Source of the DNA: Bacteroidota bacterium
Lineage (GTDB): Bacteria; Bacteroidota; Bacteroidia; NS11-12g; UBA955
NCBI GenBank assembly: GCA_947450015.1
Contig: CANFUB010000179.1
Span: 1 to 5,741 of the forward strand
Reading direction: 5' to 3'
Length of the DNA: 5,741 nucleotides
The translations under genes and the position numbers were made by a program. Shown here one piece after another: positions 1 through 5,741 of the stretch (position 1 is the first letter of the stretch; each line of letters begins with the position of its first letter). Under the pieces are notes generated by a model. It searched no databases. It was given only the letters and a program-made list of their open reading frames with translations, and was not told the origin of the DNA.

Positions 1-1
1 A

Positions 2-1873
2 GTTCAATCAGTAGCTGTTAAATTAATTGTCGATAGAGAAAGAGAAATCAATGTCTTTAAATCGGTGAGTGATTTTAGAATTACAGCTGAATTATCAAAA
101 CAAGGTGACAATAAAATCATCAAAGCTGAATTGCCACAACGTTTCAAAACTGAAGCAGAAGCACTCGATTTTGTAAACCTTGCCAATGGTAGCGAATACA
201 AAATTCAAAACATCGAAGTAAAACCAGCACAGCGTAAAGCTGCCGCTCCCTTTACAACAAGTACACTTCAACAAGAAGCCAGTAGAAAATTGGGTTACCC
301 TGTAGCAAAAACCATGTTGCTCGCTCAAAAATTATACGAGGCTGGACATATTACCTATATGAGAACAGATTCAGTGAATCTCTCTCAAACTGCGATTAAT
401 GGTGCGGCCGCTGAAATTAAAAAAGCATATGGTGCCGAATACAGCATGCCACGCAACTACAATACGAAAACCGCTGGTGCACAAGAAGCCCACGAAGCCA
501 TTCGCCCTACTTATTTCGAAAACCATACTGCAGGTGATGAGCCTCAAGAAGTAAGATTATACGAATTGATTTGGAAGCGCTCCATTGCCAGTCAAATGGC
601 CAATGCAGAATTAGAACGTACCGTTGTAGACATCAATGTAAGTCGCCCTGATAAAAACTTAAAAGCAGAAGGCGAGATCATCAAATTTGATGGTTTCTTA
701 AAAGTATATCTCGAGGGTAAAGACGATGAGGATGATGAAGAGAACTCAGGTTTATTGCCACCAATGCGTGTGAACGAAATCTTAGATTTAAAACAATTGT
801 TGGCCGAACAAAAATTCAGTCGTCCAGCACCAAGATATACCGAAGCAAGTTTGGTTAAGAAGATGGAAGAACTAGGCATTGGCCGTCCTTCTACCTATGC
901 ACCTACCATTTCAACTATACAAAAAAGAGGGTATGTGCTACGCGATAACAAGGATGGTATTCCTAGAAAATTCCAAAGTATTTTATTAAAGGACAATCAA
1001 ATTACAACCAAAACAAATACTGAAAATGTTGGTGCCGAAAAAAGCAAATTATTCCCTACGGATATTGGTTTATTGGTAACAGATTTTTTAAGTGAACACT
1101 TTAAAGACATCATGGATTACGGGTTCACTGCCTCTGTCGAAAAACAATTTGATGAAATAGCACAAGGCTTAACAGGTTGGGTAAAAATGTTGGAAGGTTT
1201 TTACAAACCCTTTCACCTCGATGTAGACAAAACTTTGGCCACTGCCGAAAGAGCCAATAGCGAAAAGTCAATTGGTATAGATCCAGAATCAGGTAAAAAA
1301 ATCATTGGGAGAATTGGTCGTTTTGGCCCCTTGGTACAAATTGGTGATGCAGATGATGAGGACAAAAAATTTGCAAGTTTACGTCCTGGTCAGACTTTAG
1401 AAAACATAACATTAGAGCAAGCTTTAGAGCTGTTCAAACTACCTCGCTTAATTGGTACTTATAACGAAGAAAAAGTAACAGCCGCCATTGGTAGATTTGG
1501 CCCTTATATTAAATACGGCAGTTTGTTTGCTTCTATTCCTAAAGACAAAGATTTATTTGCCATTGATATTGCTGAAGCCATTGAAATAATTTTAGCGAAG
1601 CAAAAAGCGGAAGCAGAAAAACTAATGCGTTCTTTCAAAGAAGACAAAGACCTAGAAATTTTAAAAGGCCGTTGGGGACCATATATTTCTTACAAGAAAG
1701 ACAATTATAAATTCCCTAAAGGAGCCGATGCAGTTGCCATGCCGTATGCAGATATTATGAAGATTATTGAAAGCTCTGCACCACCTGCCAAAAGCAAAAA
1801 AGCAGCTGCTACCAAATCAGCGCCAAAAGCGAAAGCCAAAGCGAAGGCAAAAGCAAAAGCGAAGAAAAAATAA
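2..1873 (+). CDS. topA: DNA topoisomerase I (type IA), 5'-truncated by window edge
   Basis: This enzyme relaxes negatively supercoiled DNA by cutting one strand through a 5'-phosphotyrosine link, passing the other strand and resealing. The reading frame is open from base 2, so the GTG at 65 is internal; the first visible residues (VQSVAVKLIVDREREI) match the family's conserved VQSV..R/K..VERE segment. The N-terminal TOPRIM domain lies off the left edge. In visible numbering (623 residues): catalytic Tyr119 in HITYMRTDS (codon 356-358), AHEAIRPT at 163-170, an acidic run EGKDDEDDEE near 240, and LGIGRPSTY at 291-299. Three C-terminal repeat cores follow: GRIGRFGP (from 436), GRFGPY (from 497) and GRWGPY (from 556). 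The protein ends in an Ala/Lys tail. No cysteine is present in the visible part, so the C4 zinc fingers of the E. coli enzyme are absent and GRFGP-type repeats take that place. Identification is firm; only the start is missing. Confidence 0.97.
   Translation, partial: VQSVAVKLIVDREREINVFKSVSDFRITAELSKQGDNKIIKAELPQRFKTEAEALDFVNLANGSEYKIQNIEVKPAQRKAAAPFTTSTLQQEASRKLGYPVAKTMLLAQKLYEAGHITYMRTDSVNLSQTAINGAAAEIKKAYGAEYSMPRNYNTKTAGAQEAHEAIRPTYFENHTAGDEPQEVRLYELIWKRSIASQMANAELERTVVDINVSRPDKNLKAEGEIIKFDGFLKVYLEGKDDEDDEENSGLLPPMRVNEILDLKQLLAEQKFSRPAPRYTEASLVKKMEELGIGRPSTYAPTISTIQKRGYVLRDNKDGIPRKFQSILLKDNQITTKTNTENVGAEKSKLFPTDIGLLVTDFLSEHFKDIMDYGFTASVEKQFDEIAQGLTGWVKMLEGFYKPFHLDVDKTLATAERANSEKSIGIDPESGKKIIGRIGRFGPLVQIGDADDEDKKFASLRPGQTLENITLEQALELFKLPRLIGTYNEEKVTAAIGRFGPYIKYGSLFASIPKDKDLFAIDIAEAIEIILAKQKAEAEKLMRSFKEDKDLEILKGRWGPYISYKKDNYKFPKGADAVAMPYADIMKIIESSAPPAKSKKAAATKSAPKAKAKAKAKAKAKKK
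1829..1864 (+). repeat. Six Ala-Lys dipeptide repeats in the topA tail
   Basis: Six consecutive Ala-Lys codon pairs, with synonymous changes at third positions (gcg, gcc or gca followed by aaa or aag), followed by two further Lys codons and the stop. This makes an imperfect 6-base tandem repeat encoding a very basic, low-complexity tail. Basic tails of this sort are known to help DNA contact in some type IA topoisomerases and histone-like proteins; that role here is inferred. The third-position variation suggests the dipeptide pattern is kept by selection or is old, rather than being a fresh slippage expansion. Confidence 0.85.
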
Positions 1874-1880
1874 TTAATAC

Positions 1881-2882
1881 CTACTTCAGGTAAGGCTTAA
1901 CGGTTTCTTTGAACCGCTCTTCTTCATTGAACAAAAAGTAAATCTCTACTGGTAAAACGTAGAATTTATTGTCTGGAATTAATTTCAAAAGTTCAGGTTT
2001 CAATAATTTTGAAGCATCCTTTTCAGTTACCATTACAACATCTGTTGATCCTAAAGTTTTAAGCAATTTGGCAATATCTGCAGTGGTATAATCATAATGA
2101 TCGGCAAAGTTATAGGCCACCACATGCTGGTTTAACAACTCGCATTGTGCTGCAAAACTTGCCGGATTTGCAATACCGCTCATGGCAATCAAACGGCCTT
2201 TATTGTTATTTTCAAAATCAATTGTGCCTTTCAACACAAATGGCTTGTGGGCTTTAATGCCTGTAAAAAACACATGCTGATAATCGAAGGGATTAATGGC
2301 CTGTATCATTTCAATTTTTTGCTCGAGCTTTAAATTAGCAGGACATTTGGTAATGATAATAATATGGGCCCTTTTATCGGCTGTCTTCCATTCTCTCAAT
2401 CTACCATAAGGCATCACATGGTCGTTGTAGTAGGGCAGTTTATAATCCGAAAGTAAGATATTAAGATTGCATGTAACTGCGCGGTGTTGGTAAGCATCAT
2501 CCAGTAAAACAAGCTCGGTTCCATTTTTTTCGAAATAGGCTAAACCAAGTTTTCTTTCTTCTGCTACCACAACACTTGCATTGGGCAAGGTGCGATGGTA
2601 CCAAAAGGGTTCATCGCCAATTGTTTCGGCACTCGAATTTGCATCGGCTACCATTAAGCCCTTGGTTTTTCGGCCATACCCCCGCGATAAAATGCCAACC
2701 TTGTAATAGTTCGAAAGCCATTGATACAACATGGCAGTATGGGGTGTTTTACCCGAGCCACCCACTTGTAAATTGCCCACCACTATGGTTTTCAATCCAG
2801 ATTGGTACGACTTTAATACGCCCTTATCATAGAGCCTATTTCTAAGCGATGTGATTGTGCCGTACAACCAAGCAAATGGCAT
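1881..2882 (-). CDS. lpxK: Tetraacyldisaccharide 4'-kinase (lipid A biosynthesis)
   Basis: LpxK transfers phosphate from ATP to the 4' position of the tetraacyl disaccharide 1-phosphate, giving lipid IVA, at the inner face of the cytoplasmic membrane. The 333-residue product shows the family motifs in order: P-loop VGNLQVGGSGKTP at 35-47, SRGYGRKTKG at 66-75, GDEP at 89-92, a Walker-B-like LLDDAYQHR at 126-134, MPYGRLRE at 157-164, SGIANP at 235-240, FADHYDYT at 259-266 and VTEKDA at 285-290. All key motifs are intact and length is normal. The N-terminus (PFAWLYGTITSLRNRLYDKG) is the amphipathic or membrane-associated helix of the family. ATG at 2882 is the only canonical start in the open frame; the frame stays open upstream to 2960 with family-like residues (KAPLKYLL) but no ATG, GTG or TTG. 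It is convergent with topA (7 bases between stop codons) and divergent from the Nif3 gene. No Shine-Dalgarno sequence is visible. This gene implies a Gram-negative outer membrane containing lipid A. Confidence 0.95.
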   Translation of the reverse strand: MPFAWLYGTITSLRNRLYDKGVLKSYQSGLKTIVVGNLQVGGSGKTPHTAMLYQWLSNYYKVGILSRGYGRKTKGLMVADANSSAETIGDEPFWYHRTLPNASVVVAEERKLGLAYFEKNGTELVLLDDAYQHRAVTCNLNILLSDYKLPYYNDHVMPYGRLREWKTADKRAHIIIITKCPANLKLEQKIEMIQAINPFDYQHVFFTGIKAHKPFVLKGTIDFENNNKGRLIAMSGIANPASFAAQCELLNQHVVAYNFADHYDYTTADIAKLLKTLGSTDVVMVTEKDASKLLKPELLKLIPDNKFYVLPVEIYFLFNEEERFKETVKPYLK

Positions 2883-2914
2883 TAGTAAATATTTTAATGG
2901 TGCTTTGATACTTG

Positions 2915-2922
2915 CAAAAGTA
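2915..2922 (-). promoter_or_regulatory. Candidate -7 promoter element for lpxK
   Basis: On the - strand this reads TACTTTTG, a perfect match to the Bacteroidota -7 consensus TAnnTTTG. It lies 32 bases before the lpxK ATG, so transcription would start about 25 bases before the gene. No clear TTTG -33 element is seen at the expected distance, and such matches are common in AT-rich DNA. If real, it supports the ATG at 2882 as the start, since the upstream open-frame codons would be largely outside the transcript. Confidence 0.4.
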
Positions 2923-2974
2923 TAATTTTTGAAGCATAAATATTTTCCTAAGAATAGGTTTCAATGCAATCACC

Positions 2975-2982
2975 TAATTTTG
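2975..2982 (+). promoter_or_regulatory. Candidate -7 promoter element for the Nif3 gene unit
   Basis: TAATTTTG on the + strand is a perfect match to the Bacteroidota -7 consensus TAnnTTTG, ending 15 bases before the ATG at 2998. The implied transcript leader would be under 10 bases. The expected -33 TTTG is only weakly represented (GGTTTC near 2957-2962). It would drive the Nif3, zinc-ribbon and exported-protein genes together. Confidence 0.4.
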
Positions 2983-2997
2983 CTTTTTTAAATTCAC

Positions 2998-4095
2998 ATG
3001 CAGGTTAAAGACATTACATCGCTTATAGAGAAGATTGCCCCACTTCAATACCAGGAGAATTACGACAATGCTGGCTTAATTGTTGGCAGCTCAGAGATGG
3101 ACGTAACAGGTATTCTACTTTGTCTTGATAGCACCGAACGCGTGGTGGATGAGGCCATAGAAATGGATTGCAATTTAATTATTGCCCACCATCCAATTGT
3201 TTTCAAAGGTTTAAAAAAGCTGAATGGTAAAAACTATGTTGAACGCACCATTTTAAAAGCCATTCGCCACAACATTGCCATTTACGCCATGCATACCAAT
3301 TTGGACAATATGTTGCACAATGGGGTGAATACCAAAATTGCCGAAAAACTTGAATTAAGTCGCTTAAAAATTATTCAACCCAAAGTAGATACCCTATGCA
3401 AACTCGCAGTTTACACACCTATCGAAAATGCCGAGGGCATTAAAAATGTGATGTTCGATAGTGGTGCAGGGCATATTGGCAATTATTCGGAATGTAGTTT
3501 TGAGTCGCAGGGCAACGGCAGCTTTAAACCGGGTGCAGCCGCCAACCCAACCATCGGAACGCATGGTCAACGCCAAAACCTTTCAGAAATAAAAATAGAA
3601 GTCTTACTTCCCATGCACCTAGTGAACCAAGTGCTGAACAATGTGCGCGCTGTTCACCCTTACGAGGAGTTTGCTTACGATCTTATTCAGATTAACAATA
3701 CCAACCAAACCATTGGTGCAGGTATTTATGGCGACTTGCCCAAGCCTATGGAGGGCAAGCAATTTTTGAAATACATTAAGGAGAAGCTCAATCTTCAGGT
3801 GGTGCGCCATACGGCATTCGAAAAACCCATAAAAACAGTGGCTATTTGTGGTGGTTCTGGCAGTTTTTTAATTCAAAATATCAAGCAAATTAAGGCCGAT
3901 GCGTATGTCACTGCAGACATCAAATACCACGAATTTTTTGATGTTGAGAACCAATACATGCTGTGTGACATAGGGCATTATGAGTCTGAAATTTACACTT
4001 TAGAGATATTTTTCAAGGAAATTAAAGAAAAATACCCTACTTTTGCGGTCATTTTTTGCAAAGAAAATACAAATCCAATTCAATATTTTAAATAA
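2998..4095 (+). CDS. Nif3-family dinuclear metal-centre protein with inserted PII-like domain (YqfO type)
   Basis: This 365-residue protein belongs to the Nif3/YbgI/YqfO family (NIF3 domain, also called GTP cyclohydrolase I type 2-like). These form toroidal hexamers with two metal ions in each active site; the physiological reaction is not settled. The family's metal ligands are visible: His64-His65 in AHHPIVFKGL, His99 and Asp103 in AMHTNLDN, and the C-terminal pair His327 and Glu331 in DIGHYESE. The length fits the long form: residues about 130-235 insert a PII/CutA-like domain, shown by GNGSFKPG..ANPTIG followed by EIKIEVLLP and VRAVHPYEEFAYD. The start MQVKDITSLIEKIAPLQYQENYDNAGL aligns with typical family N-termini, so ATG 2998 is secure. 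It begins the three-gene + strand unit, with the zinc-ribbon gene starting 3 bases after its stop. No truncation or missing ligand is seen. Family assignment is firm; cellular role is unknown. Confidence 0.95.
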   Translation: MQVKDITSLIEKIAPLQYQENYDNAGLIVGSSEMDVTGILLCLDSTERVVDEAIEMDCNLIIAHHPIVFKGLKKLNGKNYVERTILKAIRHNIAIYAMHTNLDNMLHNGVNTKIAEKLELSRLKIIQPKVDTLCKLAVYTPIENAEGIKNVMFDSGAGHIGNYSECSFESQGNGSFKPGAAANPTIGTHGQRQNLSEIKIEVLLPMHLVNQVLNNVRAVHPYEEFAYDLIQINNTNQTIGAGIYGDLPKPMEGKQFLKYIKEKLNLQVVRHTAFEKPIKTVAICGGSGSFLIQNIKQIKADAYVTADIKYHEFFDVENQYMLCDIGHYESEIYTLEIFFKEIKEKYPTFAVIFCKENTNPIQYFK

Positions 4096-4098
4096 ACC

Positions 4099-4899
4099 AT
4101 GGTAGATATATCAATAGAAAAAAAACTGAAGGCCCTTTGGGAATTACAAGAAATCGATTCTAAAATTGACCAGTTAAACTTGTTAAAAGGTGAATTACCA
4201 ATGGAAGTTGATGATTTAGAAGATGAAATTGCAGGTTTAGAAACCCGTTTAGAAAACATGCAAACTGAAATCAAGAATTACGAAGGAGAGATTGCCGCTT
4301 ATAAAGCGAAGATCAAACAATTCGAAGAACTTGAGAAAAAATACAAAGCACAATTAAATGCTGTTAAAAACAACAGAGAATTTGAAGCTTTGAACAAAGA
4401 GCTTGAAATTGCTGGTCTTGAAATCTTGGCTGCAGAGAAAAGAATCAAAGAAACGCATTTCCACATCGACAACAAAAAAGTGGGATTAGATGCTGTGAAA
4501 GAAGACATCGCTAGCCACAAAAAAGATTTAGATTTCAAAAAGAAAGAACTTAAAACCATTGTTGGCGATACTGAAGTTGAAGAAAAAGAATTAGGCAAAG
4601 AAAGAGTTGGTCTTGAAAAACAAGTAACCGACCGTTTGATTAAAGCTTACAACAGAATTCGCAAAAATGTTAAAAATGGTATTGCAGTTGCACCTATCAT
4701 GAGAGGCAGTTGCGGTGGTTGTTTTTCTAAAATTCCACCTCAAAGACAAAGTGATATCAAACAACATTTCAAAATTATTGACTGCGAACACTGCGGTAGA
4801 ATATTAGTTGACAATGCTGTAACAGGTATTGTGAGCGAAGTGATTGTAGAGGAGGAAAAACCTAAACGCAGAGTTAGAACCCTTAAAGCTACTAAATAA
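4099..4899 (+). CDS. Coiled-coil protein with C-terminal C4 zinc ribbon
   Basis: This 266-residue cytoplasmic protein has a long charged helical region, residues about 5-185, rich in Glu, Lys and Leu with heptad-like spacing (for example ELEIAGLEILAAEKRIKE), which should form a hairpin-like coiled coil. A compact zinc ribbon follows: Cys205 and Cys208 in GSCGGCFSKIPPQ, and Cys229 and Cys232 in DCEHCGRIL. The tail (KPKRRVRTLKATK) is basic. The architecture matches the bacterial zf-RING_7 / CT398-like family (PF02591 as I recall), whose members are annotated as putative nucleic-acid-binding or secretion/flagellar-associated proteins; true function is not established. The start codon ATG lies 3 bases after the Nif3 stop, implying co-transcription and probably translational coupling, as no Shine-Dalgarno sequence is visible. 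All four zinc ligands are present. There is no signal peptide or membrane segment. Confidence 0.92.
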   Translation: MVDISIEKKLKALWELQEIDSKIDQLNLLKGELPMEVDDLEDEIAGLETRLENMQTEIKNYEGEIAAYKAKIKQFEELEKKYKAQLNAVKNNREFEALNKELEIAGLEILAAEKRIKETHFHIDNKKVGLDAVKEDIASHKKDLDFKKKELKTIVGDTEVEEKELGKERVGLEKQVTDRLIKAYNRIRKNVKNGIAVAPIMRGSCGGCFSKIPPQRQSDIKQHFKIIDCEHCGRILVDNAVTGIVSEVIVEEEKPKRRVRTLKATK

Positions 4900-4908
4900 G
4901 AGCATCCC

Positions 4909-5741
4909 ATGCTTTTAAAAGCCATATTGAAAAAGAACATCTTATTAGGTGTTCTTTTTTTTATGTTTTACCCTAAGGTGCAGGCCAAGTCATATTTTAA
5001 AATGACTGAGCCCTGCTTAAAGGCACAGGCCCTGCTATACAAGCTTCGTATCAGCGAGGCGAATCAGATTTTATCTGAAGAAAAAGCTAAATCTCCCGAA
5101 AATCAAGCCATTCCTTGGTTACAAGAATACTGCTTATACATTGGCCTTTTTATTTCTGAGAATGAAACCGATTATAAAAACCAACAGGGCAATTGGAAAG
5201 CTCTCATCAAATCGATAGAATCGCAACCGTTCGAAGATGCTTGGCACCGCTTTATCTTATCTGACATGTATTTGCACAGGGCTGCTATGCGGCTTAAAAT
5301 GAATGATAATTTTGCTGCTGGCAATGATATTAAAGTCGCCAACTCACTTTTAAAAGACAACGAAAAGTTATATCCCAATTTCCTACCCGACAACAAAAAT
5401 GCAGGCATGGTAAGCGCCTTGTTCAGTGCCATTCCCAAGAATTATACTTGGCTTGGTAATTTATTGGGCTTTGAAGGCAACTTAGAAGGGGGCCTAAAAA
5501 AAATTGAATTGTACCTACAATCCGATTTGAATGACAAGGAACACCAGTGGTTGAAGGTTGAATCTGCCTTTATTTATGCCTTGCTTCAACATAATTTTCA
5601 AAAAAAATCGAATGCGGCATGGCTCACCATTGCACCCTATACCACTGATTTTAAAAACTACATCTTATTAAACTACATGCGGGCCACCATTGCTGGTTAC
5701 GCTGGTAAAAACGAAGAACAGATTACGATACTGAGCGCTAA
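4909..5741 (+). CDS. Exported helical-repeat (TPR-like) protein, 3'-truncated by window edge
   Basis: The frame is open from ATG 4909 to the right edge, giving 277 visible residues with no stop. Residues 1-26 form a good Sec signal peptide: basic start with Lys4, Lys8 and Lys9, hydrophobic ILLGVLFFMFY, and a VQA-KS cleavage site after Ala26; no lipobox cysteine. The mature part is helical with aromatic and Leu/Ala spacing like tetratricopeptide repeats (ALLYKLRISEANQILSEEKA at 41-60; AAGNDIKVANSLLKDNEKLY at 141-160). Segments such as YPNFLPDNKNAGM and IPKNYTW..NLLGFEGN resemble, from memory, a conserved uncharacterised family of secreted Bacteroidota TPR proteins. Function is unknown; a periplasmic scaffold is a guess. 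It starts 9 bases after the zinc-ribbon stop, in the same direction. Alternative starts at 4963 and 5002 would remove the signal peptide, so 4909 is preferred, even though a terminator-like hairpin lies inside its first codons. Confidence 0.85.
   Translation, partial: MLLKAILKKNILLGVLFFMFYPKVQAKSYFKMTEPCLKAQALLYKLRISEANQILSEEKAKSPENQAIPWLQEYCLYIGLFISENETDYKNQQGNWKALIKSIESQPFEDAWHRFILSDMYLHRAAMRLKMNDNFAAGNDIKVANSLLKDNEKLYPNFLPDNKNAGMVSALFSAIPKNYTWLGNLLGFEGNLEGGLKKIELYLQSDLNDKEHQWLKVESAFIYALLQHNFQKKSNAAWLTIAPYTTDFKNYILLNYMRATIAGYAGKNEEQITILSA
4930..4962 (+). terminator. Terminator-like hairpin with T-run inside signal-peptide codons
   Basis: Bases 4930-4942 pair with 4947-4959: 13 pairs, all Watson-Crick except one T-G wobble (4940 with 4949), closed by the four-base loop TATT. 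Eight Ts at 4955-4962 form the 3' arm end and the tail. This has the form of an intrinsic terminator, 31 bases after the zinc-ribbon stop, though only three of its pairs are G-C. It overlaps residues 8-18 of the exported protein (KKNILLGVLFF). It may be a true terminator for the Nif3/zinc-ribbon transcript, a translation-sensitive attenuator, or a by-product of Lys-Lys and Phe-rich signal-peptide codons. Confidence 0.55.

Noticed and set aside
65..67. GTG at 65 as the topA start
   Set aside because: The frame is open back to base 2 and the upstream residues (VQSVAVKLIVDREREI) are conserved topoisomerase I sequence, so this GTG encodes an internal valine.
592..879. - strand open frame inside topA
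   Set aside because: Its Ser/Leu/Phe-rich product is the shadow of the acidic and Lys-rich topA codons, and the + strand frame is conserved.
1901..1916. Small hairpin CGGTT/AACCG after the topA stop, and TACCT/AGGTA at 1878-1892, as topA terminators
   Set aside because: Stems of only five or six pairs, no T-run after them, and both lie wholly or mostly within lpxK coding sequence.
2576..2845. + strand open frame opposite lpxK
   Set aside because: It overlaps the P-loop region of a clear LpxK and has an unstructured Cys/His/Pro-rich composition typical of a shadow.
4299..4598. - strand open frame opposite the zinc-ribbon gene
   Set aside because: A Ser/Phe/Leu-rich shadow of the Glu/Lys coiled-coil codons; no motif or start signal of its own.
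4963..4965. Internal ATG as start of the exported protein, placing the hairpin in a non-coding leader
   Set aside because: It would discard a well-formed signal peptide and leave a cut-off YPKVQA end; 4909 fits better, though this alternative is not excluded.
5172..5438. - strand open frame opposite the exported protein
   Set aside because: The + strand frame has a signal peptide, full openness to the edge and repeat-like composition; the reverse frame shows no recognisable domain.

Overview
The window looks like chromosomal DNA from a member of the Bacteroidota. The reasons are an AT-rich composition, weak or absent Shine-Dalgarno sequences, two perfect matches to the Bacteroidota -7 promoter consensus (TAnnTTTG) in the one real intergenic gap, and proteins that read like Bacteroidota versions of their families. 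These include a cysteine-free topoisomerase I with three GRFGP repeats, an LpxK with a DDAYQHR motif, and a long Nif3 with an inserted PII-like domain. I cannot place it below phylum from sequence alone.

Layout: (1) Positions 2-1873, + strand: the 3' three quarters or so of topA (DNA topoisomerase I), cut by the left edge and ending in an Ala-Lys tail. (2) Positions 1881-2882, - strand: lpxK (lipid A 4'-kinase), convergent with topA and only 7 bases away. (3) Positions 2883-2997: a 115-base divergent intergenic region with one candidate promoter facing each way. (4) Positions 2998-4095, 4099-4899 and 4909 to the right edge, all + strand: a Nif3-family dinuclear-metal protein, a coiled-coil protein with a C-terminal C4 zinc ribbon, and the start of an exported helical-repeat (TPR-like) protein. 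Gaps of 3 and 9 bases suggest one transcription unit.

The genes are mostly housekeeping: DNA supercoiling control, the last kinase step of the lipid A core, and a conserved but functionally vague Nif3/zinc-ribbon pair. The clearest structural oddity is a strong hairpin followed by a T-run at 4930-4962. It looks like an intrinsic terminator, yet it lies inside the signal-peptide codons of the third gene of the unit. It could end most transcripts after the zinc-ribbon gene, or make expression of the exported protein depend on translation. I found no RNA genes, mobile elements, CRISPR arrays or defence genes, and no evidence for a wholly new system. No gene-free stretch longer than 300 bases exists here.
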